Of a DNA stretch of 34,873 nt, positions 10,560 to 19,700 are shown one piece after another. Where the stretch lies: positions 1-34,873 of the forward strand of contig JAWQRN010000187.1 in assembly GCA_033557685.1 (NCBI GenBank), in the 5' to 3' direction. The stretch comes from Sperchopsis tessellata. Taxonomy: Eukaryota > Arthropoda > Insecta > Coleoptera > Hydrophilidae. The translations under genes and the position numbers were made by a program. The notes below the pieces were generated by a model, which saw only the letters and a program-made list of their open reading frames with translations, was not told where the DNA came from and did not search any database. Positions within the stretch are counted from its first letter, which is position 1, and every line of letters starts with the position of its first letter.

Positions 10560-11117
10560 GTGATTGGTTTAAATTACGACATTACAATAATCTCGCAGTA
10601 CACTGGTTATTATATTCTCAACAAACAGAAAACCACTGCAAACTGTTTACAAAAAAATATTGTCAATTGGCGATTAAAAGCAAAGTGGCTGGCCTCTGGT
10701 GAGCAGAAGTGCAACCCTCAGATGGTGGATATATTTCATTTGTTAGGTCTGTTTAGCGTGCATTTCGCAATGGATAGGAAGATAGAAAAGCAAACAATAG
10801 TTCATGTGGAACTTAAAACCATAGCAAGGAAGAGAAATAAATATTGTTCGGTGCCTCAGTGTGACAGTAAAGCAACTGATGACTTTTCCTTCCATTTATT
10901 TCCCAAGGACAAAGCTGGGCTCAAAGTATGGTTACATGTGTTGAAAATTGGGAAGAAAGTATCAAAAACAATGGTCGTGAGTGGAGAACATTTCAAATTA
11001 GACGATTTTTTTATTTTGATATTTGATATTTTCAATATTAGAACTACATTTACAGTAGACATCCAATTACTGAAGAAATCTATACATATTTGTGTCATAA
11101 CCAGTAAGATCTTTTGA
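10560..11117 (+). CDS. THAP-type zinc-finger fragment, transposon derived
   Basis: This 185-codon frame carries a THAP domain (residues about 88-148), the DNA-binding module of P-element-like and related transposases. Visible features are YCSVPQC (Cys96 and Cys101), FHLFPKD, a Trp (VWLHVL) and EHFKLDDFF with His144. The expected third zinc ligand, the Cys in V-C-S-E-H-F, is Ser141 here (VSGEHF), so the C2CH site is incomplete. Spacing is otherwise normal (39 residues between Cys101 and position 141). Residues before about 85 and after about 150 match nothing I know; the true start is probably at or near Met71 (10770). No catalytic domain follows, so this is a remnant. Confidence 0.72.
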   Translation: MIGLNYDITIISQYTGYYILNKQKTTANCLQKNIVNWRLKAKWLASGEQKCNPQMVDIFHLLGLFSVHFAMDRKIEKQTIVHVELKTIARKRNKYCSVPQCDSKATDDFSFHLFPKDKAGLKVWLHVLKIGKKVSKTMVVSGEHFKLDDFFILIFDIFNIRTTFTVDIQLLKKSIHICVITSKIF

Positions 11118-11680
11118 TTTGTATGTAGAAAATCATTTATTGATATGCAAAGTACCTACCTAGGTACTGCATACCTACACAAAATGTACAATTTACCAAA
11201 AGGAAGGCAGATACCTACTGCAGTTACCTACGTACTGTAATTTTCAATAGGTAGTATCATCGACATCATATTTAAGTCAGTATCTTTACAGGAGGTGAAT
11301 CTAAGAAAATGCTAACTGCTGGAGAATAATTTAACATTTATTTCATGAGACCTCTGATCCAAATGCGATGTTTGCAGACACAATGAAAAGATTTGGATCT
11401 CGGCGTCCGTCCTTCATATAACGCCACATTCGATCAGGTGATTTGCCTTGATAATTGCCGATCCCTCAACAAATGGTCTCTTGAAATCCCCCACATAATC
11501 CATAATATCAACGATATCAACCGCTGGTTCAAACATTATGGGAAATGAATTTAATTTAAATACTTTATCACAGTATAATCACGTATCACGCAATGTAAAC
11601 AATGCAATCTATCCACCATCTGACCACCATCTTGGATTCGATGCTAGCGCCCCCTAGGTTACTTTTAATCGCCAATAGTT
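10666..11680. mobile_element. short THAP-bearing DNA transposon (possibly ISL2EU-like)
   Basis: TTGGCGATTAAAAG at 10668-10681 recurs in inverted orientation at about 11668-11681 (CTTTTAATCGCCAA). Further in, CAGATGGTGGATA at 10719 is mirrored near 11612-11624, giving an element of about 1 kb. Inside are two convergent gene relics: a THAP domain on the plus strand and a SWIM/YqaJ-accessory-like fragment on the minus strand. From memory, THAP transposases paired with YqaJ-nuclease proteins are a feature of ISL2EU-type eukaryotic transposons; this assignment is inference. Target duplications were not resolved. At 1 kb it must be an internally deleted copy. Confidence 0.6.
11312..11536 (-). pseudogene. 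SWIM/YqaJ-accessory protein fragment of a transposon
   Basis: A 75-codon minus-strand stretch starting MFEPAVDIVDI contains IIKANHLIECGV and, after one in-frame stop (11414-11416), IFSLCLQTSHLDQRSHEI. This NANHL..CG / FCLQTS..PHEI arrangement resembles the segment just before the SWIM zinc finger in proteins that also carry a YqaJ exonuclease domain in insects; that match is from memory. The SWIM cysteines and the nuclease are absent. It converges on the THAP frame inside the same inverted-repeat boundaries, so I take both as relics of one transposon. Confidence 0.5.
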
Positions 11681-11689
11681 CCAGATTTT

Positions 11690-12923
11690 CTTCGGAACAA
11701 GCGAAGAGCCGTTAACCTTATTTAATCCACAATCCACTCTTAGACGTAATTTGGGTAATTTCTGGTTAACTTTAATGATATTATATACTTTCCATGTTAT
11801 TTGTTGTATTGGATGGATTTGTAAGGGTTATTAATAATAGTAATAATAATTCAGTAAAACCATGCAATGTACACAAATATATAAGGGAATGTGTAAGCAA
11901 AAGTCACATTGTATGAGGTTATGTCCCCACCATTCCCCTCCATATTCATTGGCCTATAAACAAAAGAAGAAACGTCGTGGTTGAAAGGTGCTTGCTGTCA
12001 AAACAAAAGCAAATGAAATCCAGGAAGGGAAAATTGATATTCCCATTTACTCAGCGGCGTGATACGGAGTAATTAAGTTTAAAAACAGTAGGTACGTATT
12101 ACACGGTAACAATGAACAAATATAAGTACTTGTAAATCTACCTCAAATGACCCATTAACACGACTATAAATAATGCGAAATACACTTGTTTTTATATTCA
12201 TGTGTCAATTGTTCCTTTTACAAGCTACACTTTTACGATCACTAGCATCGACTTAATCGTGCATTTATTCACAGGTCTCTGCTCGCGCGAACCTTTCATT
12301 TATATTAAACAAACAATATTTTTAATGGTCAATTATTCAATTGCTGTTATTGTCGAATAGAAGTTAATGTCATTATTAATGGGGATACTGCATGGAACGA
12401 CGTTCAACATCATTTGTTGTGCTGGTGCTGATTTGTAATTGTTTATTAAGTTAAATTAGTATAACAATGATTACATGTTAATTATGTAGATGTTTCCTTT
12501 TACGATTCGTTAGTACCAATACACGCTCAGGTGATTTTTTATTGGTGCTTTATTATTTCGGTTATTGCTTTTGATGTGCTGCTTCACGTTATTTGTGTTA
12601 TTTTGTTGATGATACGTGTGTTTGTGCATTTTGTTGGTATTTTTCTTATATTATTGTATACTATGTACGATTTGAAGTGCCACTTTTTTATTCGATATGA
12701 TTCAGTGCATATTTCAATACATCAGTGTTAAATGATACCAGTTTAGTTAGATATAGATATCAGATCATTTAATATAACATAGTTAACATTTTAATGATTT
12801 GGTAACCTACTAAATAGTTGTTGCTCATAGAAAACAAGTTTGCCTGAATAGAACAATTACTTCAAGCCATTTGCACGGTATTCTTCTCGGTGAAATACTG
12901 TTTTCGCACCACCAGGTTAAGTT
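11690..12923. other. AT-rich region without recognisable gene
   Basis: No transposon ends, tRNA boxes or coding motifs are apparent. The 66-codon frame at 12531-12731 is low-complexity and hydrophobic and probably chance. Confidence 0.5.
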
Positions 12924-13576
12924 TTTTTATTCACTAATTGTTCTTGATTGGGGACAATCACTACACTTACGTGCTTCGATCGTTTCGGGATCAAGTCCCC
13001 TCTTCAGTCTGTCAGCTCTTGTTGGTGGCTGATGGAAAACTGGAGGTATTTGTACAACTTGGCAAATTATACTTATTGGTGGTATGCCACGAGGAGGTTT
13101 GCATAAGAGGGGATATGTATGTTCTTCGGTGAGATGGTTATTCTTTGGACTAGGTGTATATTAAATTTGTAATAGTCTTTGTGAGTGATATATTGTCTGG
13201 TTATATAGCATTTCTGGGGATCTGTGTTTACATATTTATATTTGATCTTGGGTTGTAATGTTTTTGTATTTATGTCGGTCATTATATTACTTATGGAACC
13301 CATTAAATGTTTTTTTAAGGTATTGTGTATAGGTTGAATGGTATATTTGGGGGTTTTGGGAGATGTGCATTGTATCTTTGGTAAAATGACCTTGTGGTTT
13401 CTCCTATGTAAAAATGTTTGCATGTGGGGCAAGTTAGTTTGTATACGCCGGATTTTGTGAAAATGTCACTGTTATTTGTGTTTGGACGAAATGTATTTAT
13501 TGTGTTGTTTGTGATCCTAAATGCTATTTTGGAATCATGTTGTTTAAAAAGTTTAATAATTCTGAAAATTAATTTG
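12924..13576 (-). mobile_element. Penelope-like element 3' half, copy A
   Basis: The minus strand reads the C-terminal half of a Penelope-like reverse transcriptase: FRIIKLFKQHDSKIAFRITNN, then a GIY-YIG endonuclease start with SGVYKLTCPTC, HFYIGETTRSFYQRYNAH (13370-13470). Downstream the copy ends with conserved sequence (CTGAAGA..GATCCCGAAACGATCG, then CAATCAAGAACAATTAGTGAATAAAAA) near 12924. The GIY and YIG motifs and the following Arg are intact here, but downstream frames are broken. Copy A is 5'-truncated at about 13571-13576, where it meets copy B in inverted orientation. Confidence 0.85.
12983..13007 (-). ncRNA. hammerhead-like core in PLE copy A (degenerate)
   Basis: Minus strand: CTGAAGA (13001-13007) - GGGGACTTGATCCC - GAAA (12983-12986). 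CUGANGA and GAAA flank a 4-bp stem II, as in the hammerhead core. Upstream is a TCAGC..GCTGA hairpin, which in copy C has become TTAG..CTAA, a compensatory change. I could not build a convincing stem I and cleavage site, so this is a core-like motif, not a called ribozyme. Confidence 0.4.
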
Positions 13577-14107
13577 TCCCACATGACATATATAAGACAA
13601 ACCACAAGGATATTTTACCAAAGATGCAATGAACACCTCAAACCATATCAAAAACACCACATATACTATTCAACCTTTGAACTACACCTGTTAGAAAAGA
13701 AATATTCAATGGATATCATATGTAATATAATGAAAATCGTAAATATAAAATATCGCACACAAACGTTAGAACCCAAGAGCAAATAGAAGTACACAAATCC
13801 TCAGAAATGCTAAATCATCAGACACTACATCACAATATATCACTTATAAAGACTATTACAAATTTAAAACGCACACCTAGTCCAAAAAATAACCATCTGA
13901 CTGACAAATATACACATCCGTCCCTACTCAAACTACCCTAACGCATACCTCCCAAAAACAAATATAATTTAAGTTGTACAAAGACTACCAGTTTACTATC
14001 AGCCAGCAACAGGAGCTGAAAGCCTGAGGAAGGCACTCGATTCCGAAACGATCTTAGCATGTAAGTGTAGTGATGGTACTCAATCAAAGACAATTAGTAA
14101 ATAAAAA
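13577..14107 (+). mobile_element. Penelope-like element 3' half, copy B
   Basis: The plus strand reads CPT..YIRQTTRIFYQRCNEH (GIY-YIG domain with the YIG Gly changed to Arg), LHLLEKKYSMDII and, frame-shifted, EMLNHQTLHHNISLIKTI, matching copy C at 18175-18393 (MLNDQIIHHNISLIKTI). It ends with CTGAGGAAGGCACTCGATTC, CGAAACGATC and CAATTAGTAAATAAAAA near 14107. Its truncated 5' side abuts the truncated 5' side of copy A at about 13577, so the two copies diverge from a common junction with their 3' ends outward. Confidence 0.82.
14024..14048 (+). ncRNA. hammerhead-like core in PLE copy B (degenerate)
   Basis: CTGAGGA at 14024-14030 and GAAA at 14045-14048 stand where copy A has its core-like motif, but the stem II between them (AGGCACTCGATTCC) is poorly paired. 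Probably a decayed relative. Confidence 0.35.
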
Positions 14108-14170
14108 GCAATGAACCATAGTGCACCGACCAATCAATTTCAACTATATATGGATTGTTGGCCTTTTTAT

Positions 14171-14367
14171 ATATGGATTTTTGTATTCTTGGGATGTAAA
14201 GGCCTTTATATTAAACTAATTATTTTTGTTAGTATCCGTTTCGAAGATTAAAATACTACTATAATTTTCCATTTTAGAACATATAATTTGTATTGAAAAA
14301 GATGAAAAAATCATCGAAAAGTATACTAACAAAAATAATTAGTTTCACAACCCAAGAATATACAAAT

Positions 14368-14376
<9 letters not shown>
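14171..14376. repeat. fold-back repeat (about 205 bp), possible MITE
   Basis: The left arm (ATATGGATTTTTGTATTCTT, GGG.., ACTAATTATTTTTGTTAGTA at 14215-14234) and the right arm (TACTAACAAAAATAATTAGT at 14323-14342, CCCAAGAATATACAAATCCA at 14351-14370) are inverted complements. The left arm carries about 14 extra bases (GGCCTTTATATT) and the interior is about 90 bp. The right arm runs directly into a (TA)n tract. A small inverted-repeat transposon is likely. Confidence 0.65.

Positions 14377-14406
<30 letters not shown>
14371..14406. repeat. (TA)18 microsatellite
   Basis: Uninterrupted TA dinucleotides directly following the fold-back repeat arm. Confidence 0.97.
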
Positions 14407-14408
<2 letters not shown>

Positions 14409-14805
14409 TTCTAGCACTTCGACGTCTATGATATTGCAACCTTAGTTAGTTGGATATTATTGGGCTTTTTACGGTTTAAATTATTTACTGTCTGTAAGTC
14501 TGCTATGAGGTACTAGGGATACATAACACACATCACAATAATGACATATAAAATGGTCCAACTAAGATGGAAAACGTGCAGTGGAGCAAACATAATATCT
14601 AACAACTACTTGTTATATGATGGCAATGTCGTAGAATGTAACATATTTGACAGGTAGCGTATATTGTAACAGTTCTCGATTTTATCGACATGTTTTCTGA
14701 TTATTATTGTTAGATGTAGACTCCACAATAGGGTTTTTACACTTAAGAAAAACGCCATAGGGTGAAATACCGTTTATGTCTTGATTTGGTATTCGAGGGA
14801 AGGTC

Positions 14806-14807
14806 TA

Positions 14808-14861
<54 letters not shown>
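14806..14861. repeat. (TA)n microsatellite
   Basis: Near-perfect TA tract with one TATTA interruption. It is preceded by GGGAAGGTCTA; a similar GGGAAGGTCCA precedes the TA tract at 34199, hinting that both tracts sit in copies of one repeat. Confidence 0.95.
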
Positions 14862-14864
<3 letters not shown>

Positions 14865-15659
14865 TTGTTTGTAAGTTGAGTTATATAGCTAGAAGTTGGG
14901 CGTTGTCAAGGTTTATTGTATTTGACATGTTAAAACATGGCAAGTTTGAATACAAGAAACAGGGCAAAATTTAGATTTTCTCCTGTATAAGGCTAGACTT
15001 TTACTCAATTTTTGTTTAGTAGTATGGCCTTTCTAGCACTTATACAACCCATATATACCACATTATCCTCTACTGTAAGTAGATATATATCCTGAATAGT
15101 GCATTGTACAGTGTGTTGTCTTCTGGTACCCCATAGCATTCTATATCAACTGTAAGTAAGTTAAAAAAAAGTAAATATAAACACTAATGGAGAAATTTCT
15201 TGGTAATTCTAACAAATTCCCTGAATAATTAGTGAAATACCACGTAATATATAGAAATATAAGCTAAGAAATAGAGTTTATTACGCCTTTATTGTTAAGC
15301 TTAGACTACAATTTCCAAAATTAAAATTTAAATATCAGAACCAGTACTCCATGCTGGCTGTATATGTACACAAAAACTCAAGCATGATATGTATTATACA
15401 TAGATACTGATTGTGTCAACATTAGAAAATTCTCATCTTGAATTTTCAGGAATATCAAAAAATTCAACCAATAAAACACGTTTTGTTATTAAATGTTTTT
15501 TAATTTTTAATTTATTTTTCTCATGTGTATACTAAGTGATATAAAAGGAACTCCTAGAAGTAATTGTTTAATTTAATTTGTTTTAATATAATTATTTACA
15601 CCGATTAACCACAGATTCATTTATTTTATCTTCTAGGCATGAATTATTTGACGTCATTA
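14862..15659. other. AT-rich region without recognisable gene
   Basis: No coding motifs, no inverted-repeat ends and no tRNA boxes were recognised. Confidence 0.5.
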
Positions 15660-15905
15660 ATGTTGTCTAAAATTTGTACAGATATACATAAATTGTTCTA
15701 ATCTCTTCTAGTGGGGTATCCCAGGCGAAAATTCCGGGGATCTGGGCGATCACTTGACACCTTATTATTCGATTGAAAGTTCGCCACGGATGGGATTTGA
15801 ACCCTACTTCATCATCTCGGGCGAGTCGAAAGACTGACGCCTTAATCTCACAAGACTTTCTGGTCAACACTACAGGCATTGACATCGACGTCCGACAGTC
15901 AAAAA
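15660..15905 (-). mobile_element. tRNA-derived SINE-like element
   Basis: Minus strand: GGTTCAAATCCC (15792-15803), a near-perfect polymerase III B box, lies downstream of a tRNA-like D-arm segment TGAGATTAAGGCGTC (15836-15850) recalling Ser/Leu-type tRNAs, followed by a CTTTCGACTCGCCCGAGATG stretch. About 120 bp of non-tRNA sequence follows the B box. No full tRNA cloverleaf forms, so I call a SINE or tRNA relic. The overlapping 138-codon minus frame (15667-16083) has no recognised domain and is probably chance. Boundaries are approximate. Confidence 0.5.
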
Positions 15906-16189
15906 CATAGCCTAAAATAATACTGTATGTATTATTACTACTTGCCCATCTGCAAACTATCAATCCGCAACTGCTTGTTAGGAAATAAAGTAATCCTTTA
16001 ATGTCGGTGGTCCTGACGTTCTGGTGTTCTTTGTTGCCGTTATGTGTCCTAAGCTCGTTAAATCTTAGCTTTCTATAAACCACGCTCTAGAGCATCTTGG
16101 CACAGTGCTTTAGTTCCTGTTTACTCTATTGGTAACTTCACAGATTGACATTCCTGCATCCTTTATCCGACCTATATTGAATTTATTTC

Positions 16190-16370
16190 ATCATCAATCT
16201 GTTCTCATTTGTATCTTTATGTAACCTTACACCTGGAGATGTGTTGTATATATCTTTGAGTAGATTTATGTATTGGTGGTCTCTTCTACACTCTATTAGT
16301 GCCTCTAGTATTTTAGTGTGGTTTACACCATCACATGCTTTCTCATAGTCCACAAAGATGAAAATTCATT
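16190..16370 (-). pseudogene. LINE reverse transcriptase fragment, motif A region
   Basis: Minus strand reads IFVDYEKACDGVNHTKILEA, LIECRRDHQYINLLKDIYNT and SPGVRLHKDT, the RT motif A (FVDYEKAFD, catalytic Asp kept) and the helical segment after it in CR1/RTE-type LINEs. The expected next motif (RGVRQGD) is missing and a stop follows, so only about 60 codons remain. Confidence 0.75.
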
Positions 16371-16503
16371 TAACTGAGTAAAATTCACGTGGAAACTTCG
16401 GTGAACAGGCCGTCAATTACTTCTGGTGTTTCATTTACTATGTCACTTAGTACAATTGGGTTCTAATGATGATATTGTAATTAATTGTTATTTCTTCTTC
16501 TAG

Positions 16504-16536
16504 ATTGGATGAGTCCGTTCGACAGAGTGGTGTGCG
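16504..16536 (+). other. candidate 33-bp microexon
   Basis: A pyrimidine-rich tract ends TTTCTTCTTCTAG at 16503 and a strong donor-like GGTGAGTAC starts at 16537. Between them lie 33 bp (a multiple of three) with higher GC than the surroundings. One frame reads WMSPFDRVVC and another LDESVRQSGV, both open. No host gene is known here, so this is only a splice-signal observation. Confidence 0.3.
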
Positions 16537-16975
16537 GTGAGTACAATGGTACATAAAACTTTTTTTATTTTCTTTTTAGTTTTAAGTTTAACATTTAGTT
16601 GTCTAAGAAGTAATTACTAACACTTTAACAACCCTGTTACAAAGGTCCTTTTTCAGAAATTTACAAGATTAATTTATGTATCTAGGTATCTCTCCTGCAT
16701 ATTCATCCAATTTTGCAGGTAAGACTTTTCATAACAATTTTTGATACCTGCTTACTGTAGTATCACTTATAAATGTAATGCAATTTTATCAGTTGCTAAA
16801 GATTATATATGTCATTTATTCTACAAGAAACTGTCGGTATTATATAAATAGTAATAAATGCATAATTGATCTTACAGATAATATTAATATTTTGGAGAAA
16901 CACATTTAGAGCTACTAGCTTCTTCAACCTTGTTTCTATAGTAGATTGCACACCTTTGAAATTGTAAAAACTACG

Positions 16976-17042
16976 CATGGACTTGCGGCGAAATGGCTAC
17001 GACGAAGCGGCCTTGCTCAGGGTAGCCGCGGCGAAGCGGCCA
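16976..17042. other. GC-rich patch with short imperfect repeat
   Basis: About 65 bp with far higher GC than the surrounding AT-rich DNA. It contains GCTACGACGAAGCGGCC (16995-17011) repeated with three changes as GCCGCGGCGAAGCGGCC (17025-17041). Its origin is unknown. The 114-codon frame from 16977 becomes low-complexity after the patch and I do not call it a gene. Confidence 0.55.
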
Positions 17043-17574
17043 AGCGCTTTATTTTACATAAATATGAATATATTACAATTTAAGCTAGTTGTTGGCGTAC
17101 AATGTGGCCTCCTTCTATTTGAATATTTAAAAAACATACAAAGGTTGTATCTACGGTGTTACAATGTGGATACTATAACTTTAATTGCATTTTTAGATTG
17201 CTTGATTATTTTTTTTTTAAATCTAGCGAATTATCCATATACACAAAATCAACAGTTTGTGCATTATTTTGATTTTTGTGATACTTACGTCATTTTTAAA
17301 ACAATTGAAATTTTTGTTTGACATTTAATTGCAAATAAAATATGATTTTCATTGTTGGAAGTATAAAAATCTTGAAATACTGTTCATAATATTCGAAATG
17401 TTAGTTTTCAATGCCTAAAAGTCATTTTACTTAAATAGCACTTATCGTATAAACGACAATGGTCAAGCTAAACAATTATTGCAAAACAAAGAATTTACAC
17501 AATAAAACCGTCGTTAAGTAGCAGTTATTGTTGTTTGTATAAATATCAATGATATTTTCAAACGAAAAACTAAT

Positions 17575-17832
17575 GGATGTGATTTATGTGTTGGGAAAAA
17601 GCAATAAAAACTGTTTATGTGCTTCGAAAATATAGGTTTTACGTTTACTTATTCATTTGTAGACATATGCACGCTATCTTAAATGTCTTAAGTAAAAATT
17701 TGACAGATGGACGTAAACAAGAAAGGAGGTAGAATGGATAAATGTGTGAATTTTCGTTGGAGAAGCATTCTGCTTATATTTCTGAGGCAAGTAAATAGTT
17801 TCTATTGTTTTCTTCCAACACATAAATCATTT
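17575..17832. repeat. inverted repeat, about 60-bp arms
   Basis: GATTTATGTGTTGGGAAAAA (about 17580-17599) with the following CAATAAAAACTGTTTATGTG is mirrored by TTCCAACACATAAATCAT (17814-17831) and the sequence before it (CAATAGAAACTATTTACTTG when reverse-complemented). The arms are about 80% alike and the spacer is about 140 bp. Possible MITE or inverted duplication; no target duplication was recognised. Confidence 0.6.
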
Positions 17833-18146
17833 CTTCCTTTGAACCATTTATTTATATTTAAACTCTATACTAAAACAACAGTTTAACTTATGATAGCTCT
17901 ATTGTTTCGATTGTTTTCATTAATTTTGTTTAGGTTGAAAATTATTTAGCCTGGCAAGTAATACTTTTTAACCAAAACCACAAATACAAACGACTGTTTA
18001 CAATAGATTGGAACTGTTTAAAATTATCGAAAACTGATAACTTTAAGTTTATGACATTCAATACCTAATTAATAGGAAATTTAAATTCATTAATTTACTG
18101 GTTGTCCTTGATTGGGCACTAGCATTACACTCACGTGCTACGATAG

Positions 18147-18170
18147 TTTCGGGATCGAATACCTCTTCAG
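18147..18170 (-). ncRNA. hammerhead-like core in PLE copy C (degenerate)
   Basis: Minus strand: CTGAAGA (18164-18170), GGTATTCGATCCC, GAAA (18147-18150). Stem II is partly unpaired. The hairpin upstream is TTAG..CTAA where copies A and B have TCAGC..GCTGA. Confidence 0.35.
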
Positions 18171-18174
18171 GCTA

Positions 18175-19700
18175 TTAGTTCCTGTTGGTGGCTAATTGTA
18201 AACTGGAGGTTTTTTGTGTACAACTTCGTAAATTGTATTTGTTTGTGGGAGGTATGCAATAGGGTAATTTGGGTTGGGGAGGATGTGTTTGTTTGTCGGC
18301 CAGATGTTTATTCTTCGGATTAGGTGTGTGTTTTAAATTTGCAATAGTCTTTATGAGTGATATATTGTGATGTATAATCTGGTCATTTAGCATTTCTGGG
18401 GATTTGTGGTTATATATTTCTATTTGTGCTTGGGTTGTAATATTTGTGTGGGCTGTTTTTATATTTATTGTTCATTGTATCTTTGATAAAATGACCTTTT
18501 GGTTTTTCCTATATAAAATTAATGTATTATTTGTGTTTGGACGGAACGTTTTGATTGTGTTATTTGTGGTTCTAAATGGTATTTTGGCATCATGCTGTTT
18601 ATAAAGATTGATAATTCTGAAAATTTCGGGACCAGTGCATGTAAAGGTTAGCCATGTGTTGTTGTTGGTTGTCGTGTGTTTTGATCTTTGTTTATGGTAT
18701 AGTTGATTTGTTATTGTATTTATCGAATATCCATAACTTTTTGATATATATTCTATTATTCTAATTTCTTTTTGGTATGCTTGTTCTGTGATAGGGGTGG
18801 TGTCTAATCTGTTTAATAGTAAGTTGAAGAAGGTCATTTTATGTTGGGTAGTTGGATAAATTATGTATAATTTCGTCGTCAGTATAGGTTAGTTTCCGAC
18901 ATATTTCTAGATGTAGGTAAGGTAGATAAGTGGTTAGTTTAAGGTCAAGATAATTTAATGAATGGTTTTTTTCTATTTCAATCGTGAAGTTAATTTAGTG
19001 TGCATTGTATTGAATATGTAGTTGCGTCTTGTGTAGAAAAATTGCCGATGCATAAGATTTCATTAACGTGTCTGTACCAGTTATATATCGTATGTAGCTT
19101 TTATTGCCGATATTATTTTTTATTCAAATCTCAGTAGAAACATTTCAGAGATGATGCTGGTGAGAGGGGTGCCCAAAGGGAGTCCGTCTTTTTGTATGTA
19201 TAATTTGTTGTTGAAATGAAAGTAGTTTTGAGCGATTATGATGGTTATTTGTTTTGTTTGTTTGTTTATTAAACACGACCATTTTCCGCTGCTATGATAT
19301 GATAGGCATCACCGACGCCATGGATTAGGTTCCCACACCTAGGAATTTTGCCACATGCAGTGTTTCTTCTGGAATTGGATTCTTGAATGTGCACTAGGTC
19401 TTCAATTACCTACAATACACGTGTCCCACAGTTGTTCGTCTCTCCCGGAAGACGAGTATCACAAAGACTTTTCTGTGAGCCTCGAACCAGAGACTCTAAT
19501 CTTAGTAGCATAGTACATAGCCACTGAGCTAACGAGACAGTAAGATGAGTGTTAGTGTTTTATTATCAGTTGTGTTTTGGATATGGGTTTCTTGTTTCGG
19601 AGTAGCCCTATTTCTATTAATTGGAGGATTCATTTATAGGTATGATAGTGTATAAACTTGTGATGTCATAAGAAACTATTTTTGTACAAGAGGTGGTTTT
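18175..19700 (-). pseudogene. Penelope reverse transcriptase / GIY-YIG pseudogene
   Basis: In order on the minus strand: SYDITSLYTIIPI (RT motif A, Asp kept, about 19640-19680); the SINE insertion; NYFHFNNKLYIQKDGLPLGT and PLTSIISEMFL (19130-19250); IYNWYRHVNEILCIG (about 19050-19095); INFTIEIEKNHSLNYLDLKL (about 18930-18990); CRKLTYTDDEIIHNLSNYPT; then the frame 18472-18837. The catalytic YVDD box is HVNE here, so both acidic residues are lost or altered. The GIY-YIG domain lacks its first half: FYIGKTKRSFYQRYNEQ is present but the GVYKLTCPTC part seen in copy A is deleted. Frameshifts occur throughout. Confidence 0.82.
19262..19540 (-). mobile_element. tRNA-derived SINE
   Basis: The minus strand begins GTCTCGTTAGCTCAGTGG, a tRNA-like 5' end with an A box (19521-19531), followed by the B box GGTTCGAGGCT (19478-19488) at normal spacing. 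A non-tRNA body of about 200 bp ends in an A/C-rich tail (AATAAACAAACAAACAAAAC, 19250-19270). It splits the RT of PLE copy C, so it inserted after that copy. Target duplications could not be fixed. Confidence 0.82.

Noticed and set aside
12531..12731. Small membrane protein
   Set aside because: Hydrophobic residues arise from T-rich low-complexity DNA; no start context, domain or splice signal. The same reasoning covers 5628-5876 and 8418-8657.
14762..14974. Open frame with an Ile-Tyr run
   Set aside because: Translation of a TA microsatellite; the same applies to 34151-34438 minus and 34179-34361 plus.
15667..16083. 138-codon minus-strand frame as a host gene
   Set aside because: It overlaps tRNA-like boxes of a SINE-like element and shows no domain; likely chance.
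12983..18170. Calling functional hammerheads in PLE copies A, B and C
   Set aside because: CUGANGA, stem II and GAAA are visible, but no cleavage site with a matching stem I could be built; listed only as core-like motifs.
19478..19531. A real tRNA gene
   Set aside because: A and B boxes are present, but acceptor and anticodon stems do not form and a long non-tRNA body with an A/C-rich tail follows; a SINE fits better.
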